In this document: positions 9,774 to 20,350 of the stretch, in pieces
Layout: each line of letters starts with the position of its first letter
Numbering within the stretch: the first letter of the stretch is position 1
Assembly: GCA_032718475.1 (NCBI GenBank)
Contig: JAUCBJ010008690.1
Span: 1-36,847, forward strand
Direction: 5' to 3'
From: Nemertoderma westbladi
Taxonomy: Eukaryota; Xenacoelomorpha; Nemertodermatida; Nemertodermatidae
Length of the DNA: 36,847 nucleotides
The notes under the pieces: generated by a model
The model's database searches: none
Seen by the model: only the letters and a program-made list of their open reading frames with translations
What the model was told of the DNA's origin: nothing
Position numbers and translations under genes: made by a program

Positions 9774-12700
9774 GTCAGTAGGTTGAATTTAAAGATTATT
9801 ATATTAGTTGGAGTATATTTTTTTGTTTAGGCCTACTAGTCTTCGGCGGACACTATTGACTATTATATACTATTCTTCCTCTGGGTTTATGAATTTTACA
9901 CAAGTCTGCAAAGGACGCGGCCTGGCCTGGCGATATACTGATATAGGCCTGGCCTATATATATCAGTATATTGTTTTATTTGTAAAAAAAATACAAAAAA
10001 AATACAAAAATATCAATCGGTACCGGCACCGGTAGTAAAAAAGTCTTAAAAAGAATTAATCTAAAATTAGTATTTTTTTAAATATACAGACGGGAGCGGA
10101 ATTGACCCACTGTATGTATGTAGTTCTTACTACTAGGATCGGCATGCTGCATTGCAGCTGCATTTTTAAGAATGCTGTGCCGGCTTGTCAACAAAATTGC
10201 ACCGCCACAACTCACGAAATGTAGTTCTTAGTCTGTTGCTTAAGGTTACAAACTCTATTCACACCACTACCACTACCCTTGTTGCTACTTATTCCAATAC
10301 GGTACTTACAACATCTGCTATTTAAATTATAATTTCTTTATTATTTATTTTTAATTTCACACCATATCAATAAAGATGGTAACACCCTTTAATGGCACAA
10401 GAAGTAGAGGAAATCCAGCAAAGTACATTACAGCATTACTGATCTAGACTTTGCTGATGACTTAGCGCTACTGTCAGAATCACTACAGTGTTGGTCTTTT
10501 TGTAAACTCAAAGAAGACCAGTTTTGACAGTGAACCAAGACAGTTCTGGGGACAGTTCTCAATAAATGTCTGATCATAAGGGCATAAGCTCTAGGGGCGG
10601 CTTGCTTGAGCATGTGGATGACTTATGTTACCAGCTACTAACAGGTGAAGACCTTCGGATACGTAAGGGGAAGTCATGGGCAGCTTTAAATAGTCTGTCC
10701 AGGATTTGGAAGTCCCATAGAATAAAACAGAATCTTAAAGGTTTCATTATTTAGAGCAGCAGTAGCACCAGTACTCCTCTATGGGAGTCCATGCTGGGCT
10801 CTAACTGCTGAGGACACCAAATCTCTGGATGGCACATTCACAAGAATGCTACGTCCGGTTCATTGTGTCAAGTACAATGCACACATCTCCAACCAGACAC
10901 TACAGCACTATATAACATTGGAGGTGTCTCATTGGTTCCCCTAAGCTTGATATTTAAACAGAGCCGCCCCCGCTTTGCAGGACATTGCTTTCGCCGTGAG
11001 GACCAGCCAGTGCATAATCTTGTACTTTGGCAGCCTCATGGAGTGAATAAGCATGGTGGACAGCCCATGACTTTCTTGAGACGCATCTTAAAGGACACTG
11101 GCCTTGAAGATGCGGATGATCTAGCAAATGTCATGGGTGATAGGGAGTTGTCGACAAGCCGGCACAGCATTATTAATATAATGTAATGCAGTATGTAATG
11201 CAGTACGGTAATGTGTAATACATTAATTTACAAATATCATATTAACGTTAATGCAGTATATTGTAATGCCTTACAACTAGTGTTGAGAACTGTAACTGTA
11301 ATTATACTGTAACTGCAACTGTAACTGAATGATTTTGATGACGTTTTTGATACTGTAACTATAACTGTAACTGTAATTGCGAATTTTGAATACTGTAACT
11401 GAAACTGAAACTGAAATTACTAAAAATCGATTCAGTTCTCAACCACACAATTAACATAAATGAACATTTGAAACAGTATTGTAATAGTTTAATAAATTAA
11501 TGACAGTAGTCGACATGGGTATCATTTTTAAAACATTTGTATTTTTATTTATTATTATAGTTTTGGACCTTGATAGTAGTCAAGTGACCCATTGCCCACT
11601 TATCTCAACTGTGATTTATTTGGCGAGTCAAGCATCGAGTAATGAACGAAGATCTACCATTATACTGTAGTTATAATTAGTCATGTTTATCCATCTCAAC
11701 TATTAGACTATTATCAGCACTATTTGCTTCCTAAATATCGCATATTAAATGTAAATGTTTTAGATAAACAAAAATATAGTTAATGGTAATGGTCGGTAGA
11801 GGGATATAACGGATATATATTTTACATTATGAATTATTAATGTTACTGGTAATATTAATATCACAGGGGATATCACACTAGAGGTACACTGGAAATTAAA
11901 TTTATATCAAGTTTACCATTATAAATTACAAAATTACAATTAAACTTAAAAAGTGAAAGAAGCAGCTCAACGAGGTAGATCTAACCAAAAGGCTCTATAC
12001 TGCTATAAAGAGCCAGTTTCGTAATTAATATTATTATTAGTGTATATTACAGTAATATATATTAAATTAACTCATTTTTAGTTTTGGATAAAACCTTTTT
12101 TATTGGGCAAGTGACTCATTGGGTGAGTGACTGCACTGCACCCCGCCCCGACGAAACTGACATTATTTCAATGACTGCTTAGTATGTGGGATAATATATT
12201 GAATCTATAACTGAAACTGTAACTTAAATGTTACACTTTGTAATACTGATAATATATATATTTGTATATTTACTTCAACATGTACACAAAAGTACAATTG
12301 TTGATTGTAACATAGTCAAAACTTATTGCACCAGATGAGTATAATAATAATAACCCTTCACCAGGAGGAATTAGTGTATCTCAGAAGGCATATTGTATTT
12401 AGTGTAGTTATACTTAAATTGAATTGTAACTACGTCTAGAGTGTGGGGCGAGCCACGAAGTTGGCGGAGCCTTAGCGAATTGACACTGTTAGGGGGTGGG
12501 TCAATTTATGCAAATAGTTGTCGTCGTCGTCGTCGTCGTCGTTGTCGTCGTCGTCGTTGTCGTCGTCGTTACGATTTTGACATGCTAATAACTTTGTCGG
12601 ATTTAAAGCTGCCAAGTTGAAAATTTGTAGGTATCAATATGAGCAAAAGTTGAGATTTTTGAGAGACTTTCAGACACCATCAGTGCAATGGTCTCCCGCT

Positions 12701-13821
12701 AGAGGGCCACATGTCTAAACATTAAATGCCCTCCCATTTCTTTGCTTTTAATCCGTTTAAGCTGAAACTTGGCAGATATGTATTAGACCATTAGCTGTGA
12801 CTTTCAAAGGAGGCGAATCCATCTGCAGTTCTCCAGTCTGCCGCTAGAGGGCCAACGTGACTATTTGCATAAATTGACCTACCCCCTAACAGTGTCAATT
12901 CGCTAAGGCTCTGCCAACTTCGTGCTGCGCGAAGTCCCCACTTCGTGTATGTTAACTACACGTTATGTTATTTTTTAACAGTTTTTTTTATTTATATAAT
13001 TTAATTTAATAATTTAATTACATTTTATTGGCGCAATGTCTGCGTTTTTAAATGTAATCTGACTTTTCGAGGTTCCTGGACCGGGATTTAAATTTTAGTA
13101 AATTTTAAAGAATTTTGTCTGTTAGTGAGGTTTTTAGTCTTTATTGATTCGTAACATTTTTTTGTCATAAATGAATTTCCGGCTTATAATTTTCTTTAAA
13201 TAAATATTAGGCCTAAATTTTATAAGTTTACGAATTAATTCGATAACTTATTTTGCTCTTCTTTACTTTACCGTGGATACTAGACGCCGCCCATACAGTA
13301 GGCCTACCGGTACCGAAATATCTTTAGTAGTTCAAAGTTAATTATATGTAATATAATTTTTTTTGAAGATCTCTACGCCCCCCGTCGGAGTAAATTATTA
13401 TATATTTATTAATTACAATAGAGTTGAGGCTACCCGGGAGTAAAATCAATGTGCACAGCGTTAAAATAAATAAATAATTAAATTAATTGAGGACAGAGGT
13501 AAAAATATTTAACTACTGTAAAAGTAACTAGATGTAATATAATTTATAATTATTTTACAGCAACTTTTTTATTTATTTTTTTTTTATTACGTTTACAGCG
13601 GCGACTCTTCAGACGAGACCCCCACCGTTGTCATAGCGACACACTATGACACCGCTGGTATGGTCCCCGGTTGGCCGGCCCACGGTGGGCCCCAGTCTGG
13701 CACTGTGGCCGCCTTCCTGGAGACCCTACGTCTACTGTCCCTTCTCTACTCGCAACCGGCCACTCGGCCTTTATACAACGTCGTGTTTGTACTCAGTGCC
13801 GGTGGCCAGTACAGCTACCAG
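9130..13821 (+). CDS. NCLN: Nicalin (BOS complex subunit), exons 1-2, 3' partial
   Basis: Two exons, 9130-9773 and 13599-13821, join in frame (AG|C, serine) across a GT-AG intron. Joined, they give about 289 residues colinear with the N-terminal half of nicalin, a protein of about 560 residues. Nicalin is an ER membrane glycoprotein with a pseudo-aminopeptidase (M28-like) lumenal domain. It works with NOMO and TMEM147 in the BOS complex of the multipass translocon and has been linked to Nodal signalling. A hydrophobic signal segment (about residues 16-31) is followed by YRMYQYDLYGKAYG, RRCLVYRALDL, VYFAAE and, in exon 2, VVIATHYDTAG and YNVVFVLSAGGQYSYQ. The metal-binding Asp expected in the GADSNGSG-like segment is not conserved here (GGPQSGTV), fitting a non-enzyme. 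ATG 9130 is used; ATG 9136 has a slightly better context. Later exons are not seen. Confidence 0.9.
10130..10218 (-). mobile_element. 89-bp 5'-truncated LINE tail with 12-bp target-site duplication
   Basis: The 12-mer ATGTAGTTCTTA occurs at 10118-10129 and again at 10219-10230, exactly flanking the insert. The insert, read on the minus strand, matches the 3' end of the LINE family whose better preserved tail lies at 18311-18395 (GACAAGCCGGCACAGCATTC and onward to TAGTAG). This is the signature of target-primed reverse transcription that stopped very early. Confidence 0.85.
10438..11186 (+). pseudogene. Degenerate LINE reverse transcriptase, C-terminal half
   Basis: Scattered frames preserve an RT order: DLDFADDLALLSES (10438-10480, catalytic FADD), WAALNSLSRIWKS (about 10677-10720), VLLYGSPCWALTAED (about 10770-10815), then RPRFAGHCFRREDQPVHNLVLWQPHG and FLRRILKDTGLEDADDLANVMGDREL (10863-11150). 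The last block is the conserved C-terminus found in many invertebrate non-LTR elements. At least two frameshifts and stops separate the blocks. The end reads straight into the tail sequence GTCGACAAGCCGGCACAGCA but lacks about 15 bases found in the copy at 18311. Confidence 0.78.
11283..11442. repeat. Short inverted-repeat-bounded block of ACTGTA-type hexamers
   Basis: TTGAGAACTG at 11283-11292 is matched in inverse by CAGTTCTCAA at 11433-11442. Between them are many diverged hexamers (CTGTAA, CTGCAA, CTGAAA). It may be a very small MITE with subterminal repeats, or a microsatellite. No clear target-site duplication. Confidence 0.5.
12443..12941. mobile_element. MITE-like element with ~76-bp inverted repeats
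   Basis: The left arm (12443-12518) and right arm (12860-12941, reverse complement) share GTGGGG at the tip, then CACGAAGTTGGC, then AGCCTTAGCGAATTGACACT and a further stretch ending TATGCAAATAG, nearly identical. The right arm has a few extra bases near its tip. The interior holds a (GTC)n microsatellite at 12518-12570 and two copies of CCGCTAGAGGGCCA. There is no ORF. Possible flanking duplicates TAACTAC occur on both sides but are not at the exact ends. Confidence 0.8.
12518..12570 (+). repeat. (GTC)n microsatellite
   Basis: About 17 GTC units with a few GTT variants, sitting just inside the left arm of the surrounding inverted-repeat element. Confidence 0.95.
13599..13821 (+). CDS. NCLN: NCLN exon 2
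   Basis: The exon starts after TTTACAG and ends at TACCAG|GTGGGA, phase 0. It encodes TVVIATHYDTAGMVPGW and LYNVVFVLSAGGQYSYQ, colinear with the nicalin segment around its AHYD motif up to NYQ. It contributes 74 codons plus one base. Confidence 0.88.
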
Positions 13822-13923
13822 GTGGGAATTTAATATCCTGAGATTTATTTAATACGTTTTGGTTTTCAATACTAATTATATTACTTTTATTTATAATTAT
13901 TTCTAAATTATTTTATTTATATT

Positions 13924-16192
13924 CCATGGTTCCATCCATTCTGAGGATGGAGGCCTTCATTCAGACAGGGCGGGGTCTAGAGATGGAGGCCGTCAGACAG
14001 AGCGGGTTTCATATGGTTCCGGGGATGGAGGCAGTCAGACAGGGTGGGGTCCATGGTTCCGGGAATGGAGACAGTCAGACAGGGTGGGGTCCATGATTCC
14101 GGGGATGGAGGCCTTCAGACAGGGCGGGGTCCATGGTTCCGGGGATGGAGACAGTCAGACAGAGCGGGTTTCATATGGTTCCGGGGATGGAGGCCGTCAG
14201 AAGGGCGGGGTCCATGGTTCCGGGGATGGAGGCTGTCAGAAGGGCGGGGTCCATGTTTGCGGGGATGGAGGCTGTCAGACAGTCCAGGTTCCATGGTTCC
14301 GGGGATGGAGGCAGTCAGAAGGGTGGGGTCCATGGTTCCGGGGATGGAGGCAGACAGACAGGGTGGGGTCCATGGTTCCGGGGATGGAGGCCGTCAGACA
14401 GGGCGGGGTCCATGGTTCCGGGGATGGAGGCTGTCAGAAGGGCGGGGTCCATGTTTGCGGGGATGGAGGCTGTCAGACAGTCCAGGTTCCATGGTTCCGG
14501 GGATGGAGGCAGTCAGAAGGGTGGGGTCCATGGTTCCGGGGATGGAGGCAGACAGACAGGGTGGGGTCCATGGTTCCGGGGATGGAGGCAGTCAGACAGT
14601 CCAGGTTCCATGGTTCCGGGGATGGAGGCCTTCAGACAGGGCGGGGTCCATGGTTCCGGGGATGGAGGCAGACAGACAGGGTGGGGTCCACGGTTCCGGG
14701 GATGGAGGCAGTCAGACAGTCCAGGTTCCATGGTTCCGGGGATGGAGGCCTTCAGACAGGGCGGGCGCGGGGTCCATGGTTCCGGGGATGGAGGCAGACA
14801 GACAGGGTGGGGTCCATGGTTCCGGGGATGGAGGCAGTCAGACAGTCCAGGTTCCATGGTTCCGGGGATGGAGGCCTTCAGACAGGGCGGGGTCCATGGT
14901 TCCGGGGATGGAGGCAGACAGACAGGGTGGGGTCCATGGTTCCGGGGATGGAGGCAGTCAGACAGTCCAGGTTCCATGGTTCCGGGGATGGAGGCCTTCA
15001 GACAGGGCGGGGTCCATGGTTCCGGGGATGGAGGCAGACAGACAGGGTGGGGTCCATGGTTCCGGGGATGGAGGCCTTCAGACAGGGCGGGGTCCATGGT
15101 TCCGGGGATGGAGGCAGACAGACAGGGTGGGGTCCATGGTTCCGGGGGTGGAGACAGTCAGAAGGGTGGGGTCCATGGTTCCGGGGATGGAGGCAGACAG
15201 ACAGGGTGGGGTCCATGGTTCCGTGGGTGGAGACAGTCAGAAGGGTGGGGTCCATTGTTCCGGGGATGGAGGCAGACAGACAGGGTGGGGTCCATGGTTC
15301 CGGGGGTGGAGACAGTCAGAAGGGTGGGGTCCATGGTTCCGGGGATGGAGGCAGACAGACAGGGTGGGGTCCATGGTTCCGGGGATGGAGGCCTTCAGAC
15401 AGGGCGGGGTCCATGGTTCCGGGGATGGAGGCAGACAGACAGGGTGGTGTCCATGGTTCCGGGGGTGGAGACAGTCAGAAGGGTGGGGTCCATGGTTCCG
15501 GGGATGGAGGCAGACAGACAGGGTGGGGTCCATGGTTCCGGGGGTGGAGACAGTCAGAAGGGTGGGGTCCATGGTTCCGGGGATGGAGGCAGACAGACAG
15601 GGTGGGGTCCATGGTTCCGGGGGTGGAGACAGTCAGACAGGGTGGGGTCCATGGTTCCGGGGATGGAGGCAGACAGACAGGGCGGGGTCCATGGTTCCGG
15701 GGATGGAGGCAGACAGACAGGGCGGGGTCCATGGTTCCGAGGATGGAGACAGTCAGACAGGGTGGGGTCCATGGTTCCGGGGATGGAGGCAGTCAGACAG
15801 TCCAGGTTCCATGGTTCCGGGGATGGAGGCCGTCAGACAGGGTGGGGTACATGATTCCGGGGATGGAGGCCGTCAGACAGGGTGGGATCCATGGTTCCGG
15901 GGGTGGAGGCAGACAGACAGGGCGGGGTCCATGGTTCCGGGGATGGAGGCAGACAGACAGGGTGGGGTCCATGGTTCCGGGGATGGAGGCAGTCAGAAGG
16001 GTGGGGTACATGGTTCCGAGGATGGAGGCAGACAGACAGGGTGGGGTCCATGGTTCCGAGGATGGAGGCAGTCAGAAGGGTGGGGTACATGGTTCCGAGG
16101 ATGGAGGCAGTCAGAAGGGTGGGGTACATGGTTCCGAGGATGGAGGCAGTCAGAAGGGTGGGGTACATGGTTCCGAGGGTGGAGGCAGTGTG
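13924..16192 (+). repeat. G-rich minisatellite, ~40-bp unit, ~57 copies
   Basis: The unit is 40 bp (39 bp in variants lacking one base), with core GGTTCCGGGGATGGAGG followed by GTCAGACAGGGTGGGG. Sub-arrays have higher order: a ~120-bp trimer repeated about four times at ~14530-15020, a ~79-bp dimer at ~15120-15640, and near-identical 39-bp monomers at the right end (16010-16190). The unit length is not a multiple of three and lacks stops, so long ORFs appear in several frames on both strands; I regard them as artefacts. On the + strand each unit carries several G-tracts. Confidence 0.97.
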
Positions 16193-16900
16193 GATTAAAG
16201 TATGTTCTGAATGTTCGGGGAAAACAGTCTATTGTCTGCTGACAGAACGTAAAATAAAATAAACATTGCAGCATTGACCTTAACTAAGCAGTATAATAAA
16301 CATACAGGCAGGCATAGAAGATAGAACTGTAAAATATAGAAGTGAATACCGGTAACTGAATAATATCAAGCAGTCAGCACGGTAGGTAAATACTAATTAT
16401 AATAATATATCTGCCTTATACAGTATAATTAAAGACGGCGTCAAAACGCCTTGAAGAAACCGAAGTTAAACCAAACCGAAACTAATATTTTCACAGGCCA
16501 TGAGCCTCCGACCATTTCGTACAGGATTTCAACTAACTCCACTACCTATACTGTAATTTGCACATGTTGAGCATTTATAATAAAATATTGCATCAATATG
16601 GTGAACAAAGTTAGTTAGCGCAAACAATTGTAATATCTCATAATCTGTTCCTAATAATTATTAAATGACCTCTATCGATTCCCGCTGGTCCCATGTCTGT
16701 CCATAGAATGTGGTCTCGAAAAATAGTATAAACGAAAAAACGCCATAGGCGCAATGATAAAACACCAGCTGGAGCACATGAAAAATAGATAGAGATGGCA
16801 TAGTAATGCTATTCTATAGGGAGCGCCCAACTACCAAGACATTACTTTCTTTGCTAAGTTTACCGGTACTCTTTTTTCCCAGACTGTAAGAAAACATTAA
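16193..16900. other. Non-coding AT-rich spacer
   Basis: I see no gene, RNA or recognisable repeat here. Confidence 0.5.
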
Positions 16901-16925
16901 CTTTGTTAGATTGAAATGTATTACC

Positions 16926-17440
16926 TCATGCGTAGAACATAGTCAACCATAAATATGAACAAGAATGGTGCAAGTGTATCTTCCTGAAGTAACACTGAAA
17001 TAACACTTCAAATGGTTCTGTGTCACCGTCAACAGTAGACACAAATGTTGTCGAACCGTCGTATACTGGTCTGATTGCTGCAATAATTTCATCAGGAATC
17101 CCATATAATGAAAGTATGCTGAACATACGTGAGCGAGAGACTGAATCAAAGGCCTTGAAGAAGTCAACAAAGATAACAGCCAGATGCCTGTCTTTCTTTT
17201 TTGAGAACTCTTCAATTATCCTTCTAAGTGCCGAAATTGGCTCCATTGTCCCACGACCTTTACGGAACCCATTCTGATTTCCACGGAGCAGTCTCTCAAT
17301 GGGATCCCTGATGCGATTTAATATAATTCTATTGTATTGTTGTCGGTGTCTATATGATGGGATAGATGAGCTTTAAACACTCAGAGATTTTAAAGACCTC
17401 AGGGGGAACACCATCTACTCCACATGAGAGTAGCCTCCAA
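16926..17440 (-). pseudogene. LINE reverse transcriptase fragment (N-terminal half of RT)
   Basis: On the minus strand the order is CGVDGVPPEVFK (about 17430-17395), NRIRDPIERLLRGNQNGFRKGRG (about 17330-17250), then a continuous frame with FSKKKDRHLAVIFVDFFKAFDSVSRSRMFSILSLYGIP. This is the RT region from the finger motifs to the first catalytic Asp (FVDFFKAFDS). The sequence is lost after PFEVLFQ, before the FADD motif. A frame change near 17420 and a stop near 17350 mark decay. It may be the same family as the fragment at 10438-11186, which carries the complementary half. Confidence 0.75.
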
Positions 17441-17621
17441 CTCCAGAATCCCTCTCCCCCTCACAATCTGGCCTCCCTGGTGACACAGGGTTTGGGCCAG
17501 AAAGGTCATCAGGAAAGGGACTCAAAGAATTGTTGGCTGCTCTCTCTCCAGTAGGGGGTGAGACAGGCAGCCGGTCAGGAGATAACTGACGCCTGTGAGG
17601 CCGATTGTGTCCCGTACTACT

Positions 17622-17694
17622 ACTAGGATCGGCATGCTGGATTGCAGCTGCATTTTTAAGAATGCTGTGCCGGCTTATCGACAAAATTGCACCG
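17622..17694 (-). mobile_element. LINE 3' tail, minus strand
   Basis: Read on the minus strand it runs from the CGGTGCAATTTTGTCG region through GCCGGCACAGCATTCTTAAA to CCTAGTAGTAGTA, matching the tails at 10130-10218 and 18311-18395. It directly precedes, in the same orientation, the RT fragment ending at 16926. Confidence 0.75.
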
Positions 17695-18236
17695 TAATTC
17701 CACTGGCCTCTAGTGGCCGGACCTCCGCATTACTAATGTAATCCATAGTGGGGGTTGCGGGGTGCTTTTTTGCCGAGTCAGCTCTCGGGGCAAATACCAC
17801 ACCCTGGTTTGCCATTCCACAGGGTGGGTGTCGCAGTGGAGTCAGATATGAGGCCCATCACCCATATCTACTCTGGCGCACATGACCCACCATTGGCTGT
17901 GCAGCTCATCTGCTGGGTCATGCTCTGTACCCCTGCTGCCAGGTGCAGATCGCAGTGAAGTGCACTCAGAGTGGACATGAGAACACTCTACTCCTGACCA
18001 GCCACTGGTAGATCACCATCTGCCTGGCCAGGCCATATACCCCTGCGCCTGCAGCCAAGTATATGTGTCCTTAATCCAGGACCAAGGGCGTCCTTATCCC
18101 AGAACGAAGGGGATACTAGTTACAGGACCAGCTTTGCTCTAGTAAGAGGGTCTATGCAGCTACAGGTGGCACCTCCTTTATGCTGCATGGAGGTGGCAAG
18201 TTTTCTTGATCAATGACCTAGAATACCTGACCTGAC
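17695..18236. other. Unidentified GC-richer segment between two inverted LINE tails
   Basis: The segment is richer in GC than its neighbours, with no supported ORF. It may be the 5' body of a non-autonomous element that shares the LINE 3' tail at 18237-18395, but I cannot identify it. Confidence 0.35.
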
Positions 18237-18395
18237 TTGAGACGCATCTTAAAGGACACTGACCTTGAAGATACGGATGATCTTGCAAATGTCATGGGTG
18301 ATAGGGAGTTGTGGCGGCGCAATTTTGTCGACAAGCCGGCACAGCATTCTTAAAAATGCAGCTGCAATGCAGCATGCCGATACTAGTAGTAGCTA
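18237..18395 (+). mobile_element. LINE 3' end: RT C-terminal codons plus tail
   Basis: The sequence encodes LRRILKDTDLEDTDDLANVMGDRELWRRNF and VDKPAQHS, then a stop, then a short tail ending TACTAGTAGTAG. It is the best preserved end of this family in the window and includes the ~15 bases (TGGCGGCGCAATTTT) missing at 11150. Confidence 0.78.
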
Positions 18396-18639
18396 TACAA
18401 TACCGGAGAGACAACATTACCAAAACCAAGCTCCATCTTGACGGTCAGGGCCCCAACCGCAGGTTATCATGTTCGGAGAACTCGTATCCGTGCCCGGCCA
18501 CGGTTCTAGTCATTGCAACGCCTTTATAGATTGACCGGAATTTTAGGGAGCACAAGATCTCAGCAACTAAGCGAAAACCAACAATAGGATGTTCCTAGAC
18601 CCCCCCCCCAAAATTTATCTAGAAGACTTTTTCCCATAT

Positions 18640-20350
18640 ACATTACGTTTCAAAAGTCTACGGTTCTCCGGCTAGGGCCAATTTGAGTCAAAAAGTCAGC
18701 CTCCCTAGCAACCTCGTTGCTATGCAGGAATCTCCAGAACCGCTAATGCTACGGACTTGGGACCGGCGCCAATCGATAGGCAGCATAGGGTTTACATTTA
18801 AAAAAACTTTTTTTGGAGCGATCAGATCATGATCTTGACCATGATCAGCAAAGATCAGTTTTGATCAGGATTCGGACACTCAAGGCTTGCTCCAATCGAA
18901 AAACTTAACATTACAAAAACAATCAGCGACCCCACATTAGTCATGATTCCCGTTAAAAGATTTTAAAAAAAGTGAATTCTTCCTGATCAAAACGCAAGAT
19001 CATGATCGCGCCAAGATCGTACTTCGTAAAATCGTAACTAAGCATTTTGGATATAAACAATTACTGTAGGAAACGTTCAGAACACCGCCCTGAGTCGATT
19101 AAAAAAAAAATTGGCTCGATCGGACAACCGGTTCTCGAGATCTGATACCTGATCATTAAAGATCATATTTTTCGGTTTTTTAAATTTTCTCGAAAACTTT
19201 GTTTGAGACCCCCGATTTTTTTTTTACGAATCGACTTCTATGATGAAGGGGCAACTTTTGAGTATTTCGAAATTTTCAAAAAACGATTTGATCAGGCCGC
19301 GATCAGAAAAGATCGTGTTTTTGGTTTTATTTCGAAGACCAAGTCCTGGGAGTTCACCGTATGGAAAAACTTAACATCACAAAAAGATTCCTCACCCTCG
19401 AATTATGGGGGGGTAGCCAAAATTTGGGCATAAAAAAGTTCAAGTCTAGTGGGTCAAAACTCAAGATCATGATCGCGAAAAGATCAGTATATTTAAAATC
19501 GAATCTAAGCATTTTTCTAATAAACATTCATTGTAAGAAATGTTCAATGGTCTATTCTGAGTTGATTAAAAACAAAATTGGCTCGATCGGACAACCGGTT
19601 CTCGAGATCTGATACCTGATCATAAAAGATCGTGTTTTTCGGTTTTTCCCGATTTTCTCGAAAACTTTGTTTGAGACCCCCGATTTTTTTTTTACTAATC
19701 GACTTCTATTAAGAAGGGGCAACTTTTAAGCATTTCGAAATTTTTAAAAAGCGATTTGATCAGGCCATGATCATGAAAGATCATGTTTTCGGTTTTATTT
19801 CGAAGACCAAGTCCTGTGAGTTCACCGTATAAAAAACTTAACATTACAAAAAGATTCCCCACCCTCGAATTAGGGGGGGCAGCCAAAATTTGACCATAAA
19901 AAAGTTCAATTCTAGGGGGTCAAAAGATCATGATCGCGAAATGATCAGTTTTTTCGAAATTACTTCTGAGCATTTTGGGACAAAACTTTCAAACTAAAAA
20001 ACATTCACTGGAGTGTTCTAAGTAGATTAAAAAAAATTTCGACTCAATAGGCCTACCGGTACCGGAGATATGGTCGTCCAAAGTCTGCTTCCGGTAATTC
20101 GAAAATATTTCGAAAACCCTTGATCGAATTTTTTCCTTGAAAATATGTGAATGTACAGTTAGTGGACCCGCATCCAACGATATATCGCAATCCATATTTC
20201 GGATGACAGGTACCGGTGAAATCAGACTTTACCGAAAAAAATTCAAGTTTTTGCTACTCATGTCTGACTATCTCGAAAACTATAACAGATATGGAAATAC
20301 TTTCACTGCAAGAAATGTTCGCCTATCCAATGCGCTTCTAACTCTGTGCT
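18640..20350. repeat. GATC-rich tandem repeat, ~467-bp unit, ~3.6 copies
   Basis: Anchor words recur at fixed spacing. CGGTTCTC occurs at ~18661 and ~19129. AAAAACTTAACAT occurs at ~18899, 19365 and 19832. TTGGCTCGATCGGACAACCG occurs at 19111 and 19578. GATTTGATCAGGCC occurs at 19285 and 19753. Copies 2 and 3 are most alike; copy 1 and the partial fourth (from ~20030) are diverged. The unit is full of GATC and GATCATGATC palindromes and of T and A homopolymers. Short ORFs inside are not coding. Confidence 0.85.

Larger units (their letters stand above)
9774..13598 (+). other. NCLN intron 1 (3.8 kb)
   Basis: The donor is GTCAGT at 9774 and the acceptor is TTTACAG ending at 13598, preceded by a T-rich tract from 13567. 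It contains a small LINE tail insertion, a decayed LINE RT fragment and two inverted-repeat elements, listed separately. The stretches 9774-10117, 10231-10437, 11190-11282, 11443-12442 and 12942-13598 are AT-rich with no gene that I can support. Confidence 0.8.

Noticed and set aside
9808-10035. 75-codon ORF after NCLN exon 1
   Set aside because: It lies inside intron 1, is of low complexity and matches nothing known to me.
13646-13852. 68-codon ORF over the second NCLN exon
   Set aside because: It is in another frame; the real exon uses the frame that joins exon 1 and matches nicalin.
14044-16242. Very long ORFs (up to 732 codons) in the minisatellite, open in all three + frames and also in minus frames
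   Set aside because: They come from a stop-free ~40-bp unit. The same peptide motifs appear in each frame in rotation, there is no start context or domain, and the unit is not a multiple of three.
17415-17684. 89-codon minus-strand ORF
   Set aside because: It runs across a LINE tail and unrelated sequence; the RT signal beside it is in another frame.
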